64,000 nucleotides of DNA from Tubulanus polymorphus (lineage: Eukaryota > Nemertea > Palaeonemertea > Tubulaniformes > Tubulanidae), in assembly GCF_964204645.1 (NCBI RefSeq), contig NC_134028.1, forward strand, positions 62,001 through 126,000, given 5' to 3'. Shown in pieces: positions 48,601 to 63,534 of this stretch. A program made the translations under genes and the position numbers. Position 1 is the stretch's first letter. Each line of letters starts with the position of its first letter. The notes beneath the pieces are model-generated. The model saw nothing but the letters and a program-made list of their open reading frames with translations. It did not search any database and was not told the DNA's origin.

Positions 48601-50951
48601 CAACCTATCTATTTGAAATCAGTTCAGTACACCCTAACCCATCAATTAAGATAGAACTCATCATCTTTAGGACCCTATTTTGCAAGAAAAATCTGTATCT
48701 TTCAGTCCATCTACTCGAAATCAGTTCAGTTTACCTTAACCTATCATTTCAGATCGAGTCCATCATCTTCAGGAGCATAAATAGCCATAAAATTCTTAAT
48801 CTTTCCATCTATCTATTTGAAATCAGTTCAATACGCCTTAACACATCTTTTCAGATTGAATCCATCATCTTCAGAACCAAAAGCAGCCAGAAAATTCTTA
48901 ATCTTTCCACCTATCTATTTGAAATCAGTTCAATACGCCTTAGCCCATCTTTTCAGATTGAGTCCATCATCTTCAGAACCAAAGGCAGCCAGAAAATTCT
49001 GATTCTTTCCACCTATCTATTTGAAATCAGTTCAGTTCACCCTAACTCATCAATTAAGATAGAATTCATCATCTTTAGGACCCTATTTTGCAAGAAAAAT
49101 CTGTATCTTTCAGTCCATCTGCTCGAAATCAGTTCAGTTTACCTTAACCTATCATTTCAGATCGAGTTCATCATCTTCAGGAGCATAAATAGCCAGAAAA
49201 TTCTAAATCTTTCCACCTATCTATTTGAAATCAGTTCAATACGCCTTAGCCCATCTTTTCAGATTATGTCCATCATCTTCAGAACCAAAGGCAGCCAGAA
49301 AATTCTGATTCTTTCCACCTATCTATTTGAAATCAGTTCAGTTCACCCTAACTCATCAATTAAGATAGAATTCATCATCTTTAGGACCCTATTTTGCAAG
49401 AAAAATCTGTATCTTTCAGTCCACCTACTCGAAATCAGTTCAGTTTACCTTAACCTATCATTTCAGATCGAGTCCATCATCTTCAGGAGCATAAATAACC
49501 AGAAAATTCTTAATCTTTCAACCTATCTGTTTGAAATCAGTTTAGTACACCCTAACCCATCAATTAAGATAGAATTCATCATCTTTAGGACCCTATTTTG
49601 CAAGAAAAATCTGTATCTCTCAGTCCATCTACTCGAAATCAGTTCAGTTTACCTTAACCTATCATTTCAGATCGAGTCCATCATCTTCAGGAGCATACAT
49701 AACCAGAAAATTCTTAATCTTTCCACCTATCTATTTGAAATCAGTTCAATACGCCTTAGCCCATCTTTTCAGATTCAGTCCATCATCTTCAGAACCAAAG
49801 GCAGCCAGAAAATTCTTAATCTTTCCACCTATCTGTTTGAAATCAGTTCAGTTCACCCTAACCCATCAATTTAGATAGAATTCATCATCTTTAGGACCCT
49901 ATTTTGCAAGAAAAACCTGTATCTTTCAGTCCATCTGCTCGAAATCAGTTCAGTTTACCTTAACCTATCATTTCAGATCGAGTCCATCATCTTCAGGAGC
50001 ATAAATAGCCAGAAAATTCTTAATCTTTCCACCTATCTATTTGAAATCAGTTCAATACGCCTTAACACATCTTTTCAGATTGAATCCATCATCTTCAGAA
50101 CCAAAAGCAGCCAGAAAATTCTGATTCTTTCAACCTATCTATTTGACATCAGTTCAGTACACCCTAACCCATCAATTAAGATAGAACTCATCATCTTTAG
50201 GACCCTATTTTGCAAGAAAAATCTGTATCTTTCAGTCCATCTGCTCGAAATCAGTTCAGTTTACCTTAACCTATCATTTCAGATCGAGTCCATCATCTTC
50301 AGGAGCATAAATAGCCAGAAAATTCTTAATCTTTCCACCTATCTATTTGAAATCAGTTCAATACGCCTTAACACATCTTTTCAGATTGAATCCATCATCT
50401 TCAGAACCAAAAGCAGCCAGAAAATTCTTAATCTTTCAACCTATCTATTTGAAATCAGTTCAGTACACCCTAACCCATCAATTAAGATAGAATTCATCAT
50501 CTTTAGGACCCTATTTTGCAAGAAAAATCTGTATCTTTCAGTCCATCTACTCGAAATCAGTTCAGTTTACCTTAACCTATCATTTCAGATCGAGTCCATC
50601 ATCTTCAGGAGCATAAATAGCCAGAAAATTCTTAATCTTTCCACCTATCTATTTGAAATCAGTTCAATACGCCTTAGCCCATCTTTTCAGATTGAGTCCA
50701 TCATCTTCAGAACCAAAGGCAGCCAGAAAATTCTGATTCTTTCCACCTATCTATTTGCAATCAGTTCAGTTCACCCTAACCCATCAATTAAGATAGAATT
50801 CATCATCTTTAGGACCCTATTTTGCAAGAAAAATCTGTATCTTTCAGTCCATCTACTCGAAATCAGTTCAGTTTACCTTAACCTATCATTTCAGATCGAG
50901 TCCATCATCTTCAGGAGCATAAATAGCCAGAAAATTCTTAATCTTTCCACC
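42690..50951 (+). repeat. 8,262-bp tandem higher-order repeat, left copy
   Basis: It is 81 monomers long. Rare variants recur exactly 8,262 bp later: TTTCAGAGCG (43341), ATAGCCATAAAATTC (48781), GATTATGTCC (around 49266) and TTTGACATCAG (50145). It contains a 306 bp trimer near 45.3-45.6 kb that the right copy lacks. The limits are set by loss of matching and are approximate. Confidence 0.75.
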
Positions 50952-53900
50952 TATCTATTTGAAATCAGTTCAATACGCCTTAGCCCATCTTTTCAGATTG
51001 AATCCATCATCTTCAGAACCAAAAGCAGCCAGAAAATTCTGATTCTTTCAACCTATCTATTTGAAATCAGTTCAGTACACCCTAACCCATCAATTAAGAT
51101 AGAATTCATCATCTTTAGGACCCTATTTTGCAAGAAAAATCTGTATCTTTCAGTCCATCTACTCGAAATCAGTTCAATTTACCTTAACCTATCATTTCAG
51201 ATCGAGTCCATCATCTTCAGGAGCATAAATAGCCAGAAAATTCTTAATCTTTCCACCTATCTATTTGAAATCAGTTCAATACGCCTTAACACATCTTTTC
51301 AGATTGAATCCATCATCTTCAGAACCAAAAGCAGCCAGAAAATTCGTAATCTTTCAACCTATCTATTTGAAATCAGTTCAATACGCCTTAACCCATCTTT
51401 TCAGATTGAGTCCATCATCTTCTGAACCAAAGGCAGCAAGAAAATTCTGATTCTTTCAACCTATCTATTTGAAATCAGTTCAGTACACCCTTACCCATCA
51501 ATTAAGATAGAATTCATCATCTTTAGGACCCTATTTTGCAAGAAAAATCTGTATCTTTCAGTCCATCTACTCGAAATCAGTTCAGTTTACCTTAACCTAT
51601 AATTTCAGAGCGAGTCCATCATCTTCAGGAGCATAAATAACCAGAAAATTCTTAATCTTTCCACCTATCTATTTGAAATCAGTTCAGTAAACCCTAACCC
51701 ATCAATTAAGATAGAACTCATCATCTTTAGGACCCTATTTTGAAAGAAAAATCTGTATCTTTCAGTCCATCTGCTCGAAATCAGTTCAGTTTACCTTAAC
51801 CTATCATTTCAGATCGAGTCCATCATCTTCAGGAGCATAAATAGCCAGAAAATTCTTAATCTTTCCACCTATCCATTTGAAATCAGTTCAATACGCCTTA
51901 ACCCATCTTTTCAGATTGAATCCATCATCTTCAGAACCAAAAGCAGCCAGAAATTTCTGATTCTTTCAACCTATCTATTTGAAATCAGTTCAGTACACCC
52001 TAACCCATCAATTAAGATAGAACTCATCATCTTTAGGACCCTATTTTGCAAGAAAAATCTGTATCTTTTAGTCCATCAGCTCGAAATCAGTTCAGTTTAC
52101 CTTAACCTATCATTTCAGATCGAGTCCATCATCTTCAGGAGCATAAATAGCCAGAAAATTCTTAATCTTTCCACCTATCTATTTGAAATCAGTTCAATAC
52201 GCCTTAGCCCATCTTTTCAGATTGAGTCCATCATCTTCAGAACCAAAGGCAGCCAGAAAATTCTGATTCTTTCCACCCATCTATTTGAAATCAGTTCAGT
52301 TCACCCTAACCCATCAATTAAGGTAGAATTCATCATCTTTAGGACCCTATTTTGCAAGAAAAATCTGTATCTATCAGTCCATCTACTCGAAATCAGTTCA
52401 GTCTACCTTAACCTATCATTTCAGATCGAGTCCATCATCTTCAGGAGCATAAATAGCCACGAAATTCTTAATCTTTCAACCTATCTGTTTGAAATCAGTT
52501 CAGTACACCCTAACCCATCAATTAAGATAGAATTCATCATCTTTAGGACCCTATTTTGCAAGAAAAATCTGTATCTTTCAGTCCATCTACTCGAAATCAG
52601 TTCAGTTTACCTTAACCTATCATTTCAGATCGAGTCCATCATCTTCAGGAGCATAAATAACCAGAAAATTCTTAATCTTTCCACCTATCTATTTGAAATC
52701 AGTTCAATACGCCTTAGCCCATCTTTTCAGATTGAGTCCATCATCTTCAGAACCAAAGGCAGCCAGAAAATTCTGATTCTTTCCACCTATCTATTTGAAA
52801 TCAGTTCAGTTCACCCTAACTCATCAATTAAGATAGAATTCATCATCTTTAGGACCCTATTTTGCAAGAAAAATCTGTATCTTTCAGTCCATCTACTCGA
52901 AATCAGTTCAGTTTACCTTAACCTATCATTTCAGATCGAGTCCATCATCTTCAGGAGCATAAATAACCAGAAGATTCTTAATCTTTCAACCTATCTGTTT
53001 GAAATCAGTTCAGTACACCCTAACCCATCAATTAAGATAGAATTCATCATCTTTAGGACCCTATTTTGCAAGAAAAATCTGTATCTTTCAGTCCATCTAC
53101 TCGAAATCAGTTCAGTTTACCTTAACCTATCATTTCAGATCGAGTCCATCATCTTCAGGAGCATAAATAACCAGAAAATTCTTAATCTTTCCACCTATCT
53201 ATTTGAAATCAGTTCAATACGCCTTAGCCCATCTTTTCAGATTCAGTCCATCATCTTCAGAACCAAAGGCAGCCAGAAAATTCTTAATCTTTCCACCTAT
53301 CTGTTTGAAATCAGTTCAGTTCACCCTAACCCATCAATTTAGATAGAATTCATCATCTTTAGGACCCTATTTTGCAAGAAAAACCTGTATCTTTCAGTCC
53401 ATCTGCTCGAAATCAGTTCAGTTTACCTTAACCTATCATTTCAGATCGAGTCCATCATCTTCAGGAGCATAAATAGCCAGAAAATTCTTAATCTTTCCAC
53501 CTATCTATTTGAAATCAGTTCAATACGCCTTAACACATCTTTTCAGATTGAATCCATCATCTTCAGAACCAAAAGCAGCCAGAAAATTCTGATTCTTTCA
53601 ACCTATCTATTTGAAATCAGTTCAGTACACCCTAACCCATCAATTAAGATAGAACTCATCATCTTTAGGACCCTATTTTGCAAGAAAAATCTGTATCTTT
53701 CAGTCCATCTGCTCGAAATCAGTTCAGTTTACCTTAACCTATCATTTCAGATCGAGTCCATCATCTTCAGGAGCATAAATAGCCAGAAAATTCTTAATCT
53801 TTCCACCTATCTATTTGAAATCAGTTCAATACGTCTTAACACATCTTTTCAGATTGAATCCATCATCTTCAGAACCAAAAGCAGCCAGAAAATTCTTAAT

Positions 53901-56900
53901 CTTTCAACCTATCTATTTGAAATCAGTTCAGTACACCCTAACCCATCAATTAAGATAGAATTCATCATCTTTAGGACCCTATTTTGCAAGAAAAATCTGT
54001 ATCTTTCAGTCCATCTACTCGAAATCAGTTCAGTTTACCTTAACCTATCAATTCAGATCGAGTCCATCATCTTCAGGAGCATAAATAGCCAGAAAATTCT
54101 TAATCTTTCCACCTATCTATTTGAAATCAGTTCAATACGCCTTAGCCCATCTTTTCAGATTGAGTCCATCATCTTCAGAACCAAAGGCAGCCAGAAAATT
54201 CTGATTCTTTCAACCTATCTATTTGAAATCAGTTCAGTTCACCCTAACCCATCAATTAAGATAGAATTCATCATCTTTAGGACCCTATTTTGCAAGAAAA
54301 ATCTGTATCTTTCAGTCCATCTACTCGAAATCAGTTCAGTTTACCTTAACCTATCATTTCAGATCGAGTCCATCATCTTCAGGAGCATAAATAGCCAGAA
54401 AATTCTTAATCTTTCCACCTAACCATTTGAAATCAGTTCAGTACACCCTAACCCATCAATTAAGATAGAATTCATCATCTTTAGGACCCTATTTTGCAAG
54501 AAAAATCTGTATCTTTCAGTCCATCTACTCGAAATCAGTTCAGTTTACCTTAACCTATCATTTCAGATCGAGTCCATCATCTTCAGGAGCATAAATAGCC
54601 AGAAAATTCTTAATCTTTCCACCTATCTATTTGAAATCAGTTCAATACGCCTTAGCCCATCTTTTCAGATTCAGTCCATCATCTTCAGAACCAAAGGCAG
54701 CCAGAAAATTCTGATTCTTTCAACCTATCTATTTGAAATCAGTTCAGTTCACCCTAACCCATCAATTAAGATAGAATTCATCATCTTTAGGACCCTATTT
54801 TGCAAGAAAAATCTGTATCTTTCAGTCCATCTACTCGAAATCAGTTCAGTTTACCTTAACCTATCATTTCAGATCGAGTCCATCATCTTCAGGAGCATAA
54901 ATAGCCAGAAAATTCTTAATCTTTCCACCTATCCATTTGAAATCAGTTCAGTACACCCTAACCCATCAATTAAGATAGAATTCATCATCTTTAGGACCCT
55001 ATTTTGCAAGAAAAATCTGTATCTTTCAGTCCATCTACTCGAAATCAGTTCAGTTTACCTTAACCTATCATTTCAGATCGAGTCCATCATCTTCAGGAGC
55101 ATAAATAGCCAGAAAATTCTTAATCTTTCCACCTATCTATTTGAAATCAGTTCAATACGCCTTAGCCCATCTTTTCAGATTCAGTCCATCATCTTCAGAA
55201 CGAAAAGCAGCCAGAAAATTCTGATTCTTTCAACCTATCTATTTGAAATCAGTTCAGTTCACCCTAACCCATCAATTAAGATAGAATTCATCATCTTTAG
55301 GACCCTATTTTGCAAGAAAAATCTGTATCTTTCAGTCCATCTATTCGAAATCAGTTCAGTTTACCTTAACCTATCATTTCAGATCGAGTCCATCATCTTC
55401 AGGAGCATAAATAGCCAGAAAATTCGTAATCTTTCCACCTATCTATTTGAAATCAGTTCAGTACACCCTAACCCATCAATTAAGATAGAACTCATCATCT
55501 TTAGGACCCTATTTTGCAAGAAAAATCTGTATCTTTCAGTCCATCTACTCGAAATCAGTTCAGTCTACCTTAACCTATCATTTCAGATCGAGTCCATCAT
55601 CTTCAGGAGCATAAATAGCCAGAAAATTCTTAATCTTTCCACCTATCTATTTGAAATCAGTTCAATACGCCTTAACACATCTTTTCAGATTGAATCCATC
55701 ATCTTCAGAACCAAAAGCAGCCAGAAAATTCTGATTCTTTCAACCTATCTATTTGAAATCAGTTCAGTACACCCTAACCCATCAATTAAGATAGAATTCA
55801 TCATCTTTAGGACCCTATTTTGCAAGAAAAATCTGTATCTTTCAGTCCATCTACTCGAAATCAGTTCAGTTTACCTTAACCTATCATTTCAGATCGAGTC
55901 CATCATCTTCAGGAGCATAAATAGCCAGAAAATTCTTAATCTTTCCACCTATCTATTTGAAATCAGTTCAATACGCCTTAGCCCATCTTTTCAGATTGAG
56001 TCCATCATCTTCAGAACCAAAGGCAGCCAGAAAATTCTGATTCTTTCCACCCATCTATTTGAAATCAGTTCAGTTCACCCTAACCCATCAATTAAGGTAG
56101 AATTCATCATCTTTAGGACCCTATTTTGCAAGAAAAATCTGTATCTTTCAGTCCATCTACTCGAAATCAGTTCAGTCTACCTTAACCTATCATTTCAGAT
56201 CGAGTCCATCATCTTCAGGAGCATAAATAGCCACGAAATTCTTAATCTTTCAACCTATCTGTTTGAAATCAGTTCAGTACACCCTAACCCATCAATTAAG
56301 ATAGAATTCATCATCTTTAGGACCCTATTTTGCAAGAAAAATCTGTATCTTTCAGTCCATCTACTCGAAATCAGTTCAGTTTACCTTAACCTATCATTTC
56401 AGATCGAGTCCATCATCTTCAGGAGCATAAATAACCAGAAAATTCTTAATCTTTCCACCTATCTATTTGAAATCAGTTCAATACGCCTTAGCCCATCTTT
56501 TCAGATTCAGTCCATCATCTTCAGAACCAAAGGCAGCCAGAAAATTCTTAATCTTTCCACCTATCTGTTTGAAATCAGTTCAGTTCACCCTAACCCATCA
56601 ATTTAGATAGAATTCATCATCTTTAGGACCCTATTTTGCAAGAAAAACCTGTATCTTTCAGTCCATCTGCTCGAAATCAGTTCAGTTTACCTTAACCTAT
56701 CATTTCAGATCGAGTCCATCATCTTCAGGAGCATAAATAGCCAGAAAATTCTTAATCTTTCCACCTATCTATTTGAAATCAGTTCAATACGCCTTAACAC
56801 ATCGTTTCAGATTGAATCCATCATCTTCAGAACCAAAAGCAGCCAGAAAATTCTGATTCTTTCAACCTATCTATTTGAAATCAGTTCAGTACACCCTAAC

Positions 56901-59213
56901 CCATCAATTAAGATAGAACTCATCATCTTTAGGACCCTATTTTGCAAGAAAAATCTGTATCTTTCAGTCCATCTACTCGAAATCAGTTCAGTTTACCTTA
57001 ACCTATCATTTCAGATCGAGTCCATCATCTTCAGGAGCATAAATAGCCATAAAATTCTTAATCTTTCCATCTATCTATTTGAAATCAGTTCAATACGCCT
57101 TAACACATCTTTTCAGATTGAATCCATCATCTTCAGAACCAAAAGCAGCCAGAAAATTCTTAATCTTTCCACCTATCTATTTGAAATCAGTTCAATACGC
57201 CTTAGCCCATCTTTTCAGATTGAGTCCATCATCTTCAGAACCAAAGGCAGCCAGAAAATTCTGATTCTTTCCACCTATCTATTTGAAATCAGTTCAGTTC
57301 ACCCTAACTCATCAATTAAGATAGAATTCATCATCTTTAGGACCCTATTTTGCAAGAAAAATCTGTATCTTTCAGTCCATCTGCTCGAAATCAGTTCAGT
57401 TTACCTTAACCTATCATTTCAGATCGAGTTCATCATCTTCAGGAGCATAAATAGCCAGAAAATTCTAAATCTTTCCACCTATCTATTTGAAATCAGTTCA
57501 ATACGCCTTAGCCCATCTTTTCAGATTATGTCCATCATCTTCAGAACCAAAGGCAGCCAGAAAATTCTGATTCTTTCCACCTATCTATTTGAAATCAGTT
57601 CAGTTCACCCTAACTCATCAATTAAGATAGAATTCATCATCTTTAGGACCCTATTTTGCAAGAAAAATCTGTATCTTTCAGTCCACCTACTCGAAATCAG
57701 TTCAGTTTACCTTAACCTATCATTTCAGATCGAGTCCATCATCTTCAGGAGCATAAATAACCAGAAAATTCTTAATCTTTCAACCTATCTGTTTGAAATC
57801 AGTTTAGTACACCCTAACCCATCAATTAAGATAGAATTCATCATCTTTAGGACCCTATTTTGCAAGAAAAATCTGTATCTCTCAGTCCATCTACTCGAAA
57901 TCAGTTCAGTTTACCTTAACCTATCATTTCAGATCGAGTCCATCATCTTCAGGAGCATACATAACCAGAAAATTCTTAATCTTTCCACCTATCTATTTGA
58001 AATCAGTTCAATACGCCTTAGCCCATCTTTTCAGATTCAGTCCATCATCTTCAGAACCAAAGGCAGCCAGAAAATTCTTAATCTTTCCACCTATCTGTTT
58101 GAAATCAGTTCAGTTCACCCTAACCCATCAATTTAGATAGAATTCATCATCTTTAGGACCCTATTTTGCAAGAAAAACCTGTATCTTTCAGTCCATCTGC
58201 TCGAAATCAGTTCAGTTTACCTTAACCTATCATTTCAGATCGAGTCCATCATCTTCAGGAGCATAAATAGCCAGAAAATTCTTAATCTTTCCACCTATCT
58301 ATTTGAAATCAGTTCAATACGCCTTAACACATCTTTTCAGATTGAATCCATCATCTTCAGAACCAAAAGCAGCCAGAAAATTCTGATTCTTTCAACCTAT
58401 CTATTTGACATCAGTTCAGTACACCCTAACCCATCAATTAAGATAGAACTCATCATCTTTAGGACCCTATTTTGCAAGAAAAATCTGTATCTTTCAGTCC
58501 ATCTGCTCGAAATCAGTTCAGTTTACCTTAACCTATCATTTCAGATCGAGTCCATCATCTTCAGGAGCATAAATAGCCAGAAAATTCTTAATCTTTCCAC
58601 CTATCTATTTGAAATCAGTTCAATACGCCTTAACACATCTTTTCAGATTGAATCCATCATCTTCAGAACCAAAAGCAGCCAGAAAATTCTTAATCTTTCA
58701 ACCTATCTATTTGAAATCAGTTCAGTACACCCTAACCCATCAATTAAGATAGAATTCATCATCTTTAGGACCCTATTTTGCAAGAAAAATCTGTATCTTT
58801 CAGTCCATCTACTCGAAATCAGTTCAGTTTACCTTAACCTATCATTTCAGATCGAGTCCATCATCTTCAGGAGCATAAATAGCCAGAAAATTCTTAATCT
58901 TTCCACCTATCTATTTGAAATCAGTTCAATACGCCTTAGCCCATCTTTTCAGATTGAGTCCATCATCTTCAGAACCAAAGGCAGCCAGAAAATTCTGATT
59001 CTTTCCACCTATCTATTTGAAATCAGTTCAGTTCACCCTAACCCATCAATTAAGATAGAATTCATCATCTTTAGGACCCTATTTTGCAAGAAAAATCTGT
59101 ATCTTTCAGTCCATCTACTCGAAATCAGTTCAGTTTACCTTAACCTATCATTTCAGATCGAGTCCATCATCTTCAGGAGCATAAATAGCCAGAAAATTCT
59201 TAATCTTTCCACC
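50952..59213 (+). repeat. 8,262-bp tandem higher-order repeat, right copy
   Basis: It directly adjoins the left copy and carries the same rare variants (51603, 57043, around 57528, 58407). It has an extra trimer near 54.0-54.4 kb containing CTATCAATTCAG, a variant also seen near 40,685, which compensates for the trimer it lacks. The total length is therefore unchanged. Confidence 0.75.
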
Positions 59214-60059
59214 TATCCATTTGAAATCAGTTCAGTACACCCTAACCCATCAATTAAGATAGAATTCATCATCTTTAGGACCCTATTTTGCAAGAAAAAT
59301 CTGTATCTTTCAGTCCATCTACTCGAAATCAGTTCAGTTTACCTTAACCTATCATTTCAGATCGAGTCCATCATCTTCAGGAGCATAAATAGCCAGAAAA
59401 TTCTTAATCTTTCCACCTATCTATTTGAAATCAGTTCAATACGCCTTAACACATCTTTTCAGATTGAATCCATCATCTTCAGAACCAAAAGCAGCCAGAA
59501 AATTCTGATTCTTTCAACCTATCTATTTGAAATCAGTTCAGTACACCCTAACCCATCAATTAAGATAGAATTCATCATCTTTAGGACCCTATTTTGCAAG
59601 AAAAATCTGTATCTTTCAGTCCAACTACTCGAAATCAGTTCAGTTTACCTTAACCTATCATTTCAGATCGAGTCCATCATCTTCAGGAGTATAAATAGCC
59701 AGAAAATTCTTAATCTTTCCACCTATCTATTTGAAATCAGTTCAATACGCCTTAACACATCTTTTCAGATTGAATCCATCATCTTCAGAACCAAAAGCAG
59801 CCAGAAAATTCTTAATCTTTCAACCTATCTATTTGAAATCAGTTCAGTACACCCTAACCCATCAATTAAGATAGAATTCATCATCTTTAGGACCCTATTT
59901 TGCAAGAAAAATCTGTATCTTTCAGTCCATCTACTCGAAATCAGTTCAGTTTACCTTAACCTATCATTTCAGATCGAGTCCATCATCTTCAGGAGCATAA
60001 ATAGCCAGAAAATTCTTAATCTTTCCACCTATCTATTTGAAATCAGTTCAATACGCCTT

Positions 60060-63000
60060 AGCCCATCTTTTCAGATTGAATCCATCATCTTCAGAACCAA
60101 AAGCAGCCAGAAAATTCTGATTCTTTCAACCTATCTATTTGAAATCAGTTCAGTACACCCTAACCCATCAATTAAGATAGAATTCATCATCTTTAGGACC
60201 CTATTTTGCAAGAAAAATCTGTATCTTTCAGTCCATCTACTCGAAATCAGTTCAATTTACCTTAACCTATCATTTCAGATCGAGTCCATCATCTTCAGGA
60301 GCATAAATAGCCAGAAAATTCTTAATCTTTCCACCTATCTATTTGAAATCAGTTCAATACGCCTTAACACATCTTTTCAGATTGAATCCATCATCTTCAG
60401 AACCAAAAGCAGCCAGAAAATTCGTAATCTTTCAACCTATCTATTTGAAATCAGTTCAATACGCCTTAACCCATCTTTTCAGATTGAGTCCATCATCTTC
60501 AGAACCAAAGGCAGCAAGAAAATTCTGATTCTTTCAACCTATCTATTTGAAATCAGTTCAGTACACCCTTACCCATCAATTAAGATAGAATTCATCATCT
60601 TTAGGACCCTATTTTGCAAGAAAAATCTGTATCTTTCAGTCCATCTACTCGAAATCAGTTCAGTTTACCTTAACCTATAATTTCAGATCGAGTCCATCAT
60701 CTTCAGGAGCATAAATAACCAGAAAATTCTTAATCTTTCCACCTATCTATTTGAAATCAGTTCAGTAAACCCTAACCCATCAATTAAGATAGAACTCATC
60801 ATCTTTAGGACCCTATTTTGAAAGAAAAATCTGTATCTTTCAGTCCATCTGCTCGAAATCAGTTCAGTTTACCTTAACCTATCATTTCAGATCGAGTCCA
60901 TCATCTTCAGGAGCATGAATAGCCAGAAAATTCTTAATCTTTCCACCTATCCATTTGAAATCAGTTCAATACGCCTTAACCCATCTTTTCAGATTGAATC
61001 CATCATCTTCAGAACCAAAAGCAGCCAGAAATTGCTGATTCTTTCAACCTATCTATTTGAAATCAGTTCAGTACACCCTAACCCATCAATTAAGATAGAA
61101 CTCATCATCTTTAGGACCCTATTTTGCAAGAAAAATCTGTATCTTTTAGTCCATCAGCTCGAAATCAGTTCAGTTTACCTTAACCTATCATTTCAGATCG
61201 AGTCCATCATCTTCAGGAGCATAAATAGCCAGAAAATTCTTAATCTTTCCACCTATCTATTTAAAATCAGTTCAATACGCCTTAGCCCATCTTTTCAGAT
61301 TGAGTCCATCATCTTCAGAACCAAAGGCAGCCAGAAAATTCTGATTCTTTCCACCCATCTATTTGAAATCAGTTCAGTTCACCCTAACCCATCAATTAAG
61401 GTAGAATTCATCATCTTTAGGACCCTATTTTGCAAGAAAAATCTGTATCTATCAGTCCATCTACTCGAAATCAGTTCAGTCTACCTTAACCTATCATTTC
61501 AGATCGAGTCCATCATCTTCAGGAGCATAAATAGCCACGAAATTCTTAATCTTTCAACCTATCTGTTTGAAATTAGTTCAGTACACCCTAACCCATCAAT
61601 TAAGATAGAATTCATCATCTTTAGGACCCTATTTTGCAAGAAAAATCTGTATCTTTCAGTCCATCTACTCGAAATCAGTTCAGTTTACCTTAACCTATCA
61701 TTTCAGATCGAGTCCATCATCTTCAGGAGCATAAATAACCAGAAAATTCTTAATCTTTCCACCTATCTATTTGAAATCAGTTCAATACGCCTTAGCCCAT
61801 CTTTTCAGATTCAGTCCATCATCTTCAGAACCAAAGGCAGCCAGAAAATTCTTAATCTTTCCACCTATCTGTTTGAAATCAGTTCAGTTCACCCTAACCC
61901 ATCAATTTAGATAGAATTCATCATCTTTAGGACCCTATTTTGCAAGAAAAACCTGTATCTTTCAGTCCATCTGCTCGAAATTAGTTCAGTTTACCTTAAC
62001 CTATCATTTCAGATCGAGTCCATCATCTTCAGGAGCATAAATAGCCAGAAAATTCTTAATCTTTCCACCTATCTATTTGAAATCAGTTCAATACGCCTTA
62101 GCCCATCTTTTCAGATTGAGTCCATCATCTTCAGAACCAAAGGCAGCCAGAAAATTCTGATTCTTTCCACCTATCTATTTGAAATCAGTTCAGTTCACCA
62201 TAACTCATCAATTAAGATAGAATTCATCATCTTTAGGACCCTATTTTGCAAGAAAAATCTGTATCTTTCAGTCCATCTACTCGAAATCAGTTCAGTTTAC
62301 CTTAACCTATCATTTCAGATCGAGTCCATCATCTTCAGGAGCATAAATAACCAGAAGATTCTTAATCTTTCAACCTATCTGTTTGAAATCAGTTCAGTAC
62401 ACCCTAACCCATCAATTAAGATAGAATTCATCATCTTTAGGACCCTATTTTGCAAGAAAAATCTGTATCTTTCAGTCCATCTACTCGAAATCAGTTCAGT
62501 TTACCTTAACCTATCATTTCAGATCGAGTCCATCATCTTCAGGAGCATAAATAACCAGAAAATTCTTAATCTTTCCACCTATCTATTTGAAATCAGTTCA
62601 ATACGCCTTAGCCCATCTTTTCAGATTCAGTCCATCATCTTCAGAACCAAAGGCAGCCTGAAAATTCTTAATCTTTCCACCTATCTGATTGAAATCAGTT
62701 CAGTTCACCCTAACCCATCAATTTAGATAGAATTCATCATCTTTAGGACCCTATTTTGCAAGAAAAACCTGTATCTTTCAGTCCATCTGCTCGAAATCAG
62801 TTCAGTTTACCATAACCTATCATTTCAGATCGAGTCCATCATCTTCAGGAGCATAAATAGCCAGAAAATTCTTAATCTTTCCACCTATCTATTTGAAATC
62901 AGTTCAATACGCCTTAACACATCTTTTCAGATTGAATCCATCATCTTCAGAACCAAAAGCAGCCAGAAAATTCTGATTCTTTCAACCTATCTATTTGAAA

Positions 63001-63534
63001 TCAGTTCAGTACACCCTAACCCATCAATTAAGATAGAACTCATCATCTTTAGGACCCTATTTTGCAAGAAAAATCTGTATCTTTCAGTCCATCTGCTCGA
63101 AATCAGTTCAGTTTACCTTAACCTATCATTTCAGATCGAGTCCATCATCTTCAGGAGCATAAATAGCCAGAAAATTCTTAATCTTTCCACCTATCTATTT
63201 GAAATCAGTTCAATACGCCTTAACACATCTTTTCAGATTGAATCCATCATCTTCAGAACCAAAAGCAGCCAGAAAATTCTTAATCTTTCAACCTATCTAT
63301 TTGAAATCAGTTCAGTACACCCTAACCCATCAATTAAGATAGAATTCATCATCTTTAGGACCCTATTTTGCAAGAAAAATCTGTATCTTTCAGTCCATCT
63401 ACTCGAAATCAGTTCAGTTTACCTTAACCTATCATTTCAGATCGAGTCCATCATCTTCAGGAGCATAAATAGCCAGAAAATTCTTAATCTTTCCACCTAT
63501 CTATTTGAAATCAGTTCAATACGCCTTAGCCCAT
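60060..63534 (+). repeat. Third, shorter relative of the 8.26-kb higher-order repeat
   Basis: It starts with the same marker run as the two 8,262 bp units: AGCCCATC with GAATCC, then the C-C junction at 60343, ATCTTTTAGTCCATCAGCTC and TTAAGGTAGAATTC. After 3,468 bp (34 monomers) the marker run begins again near 63535 and is cut by the window end. Confidence 0.6.
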
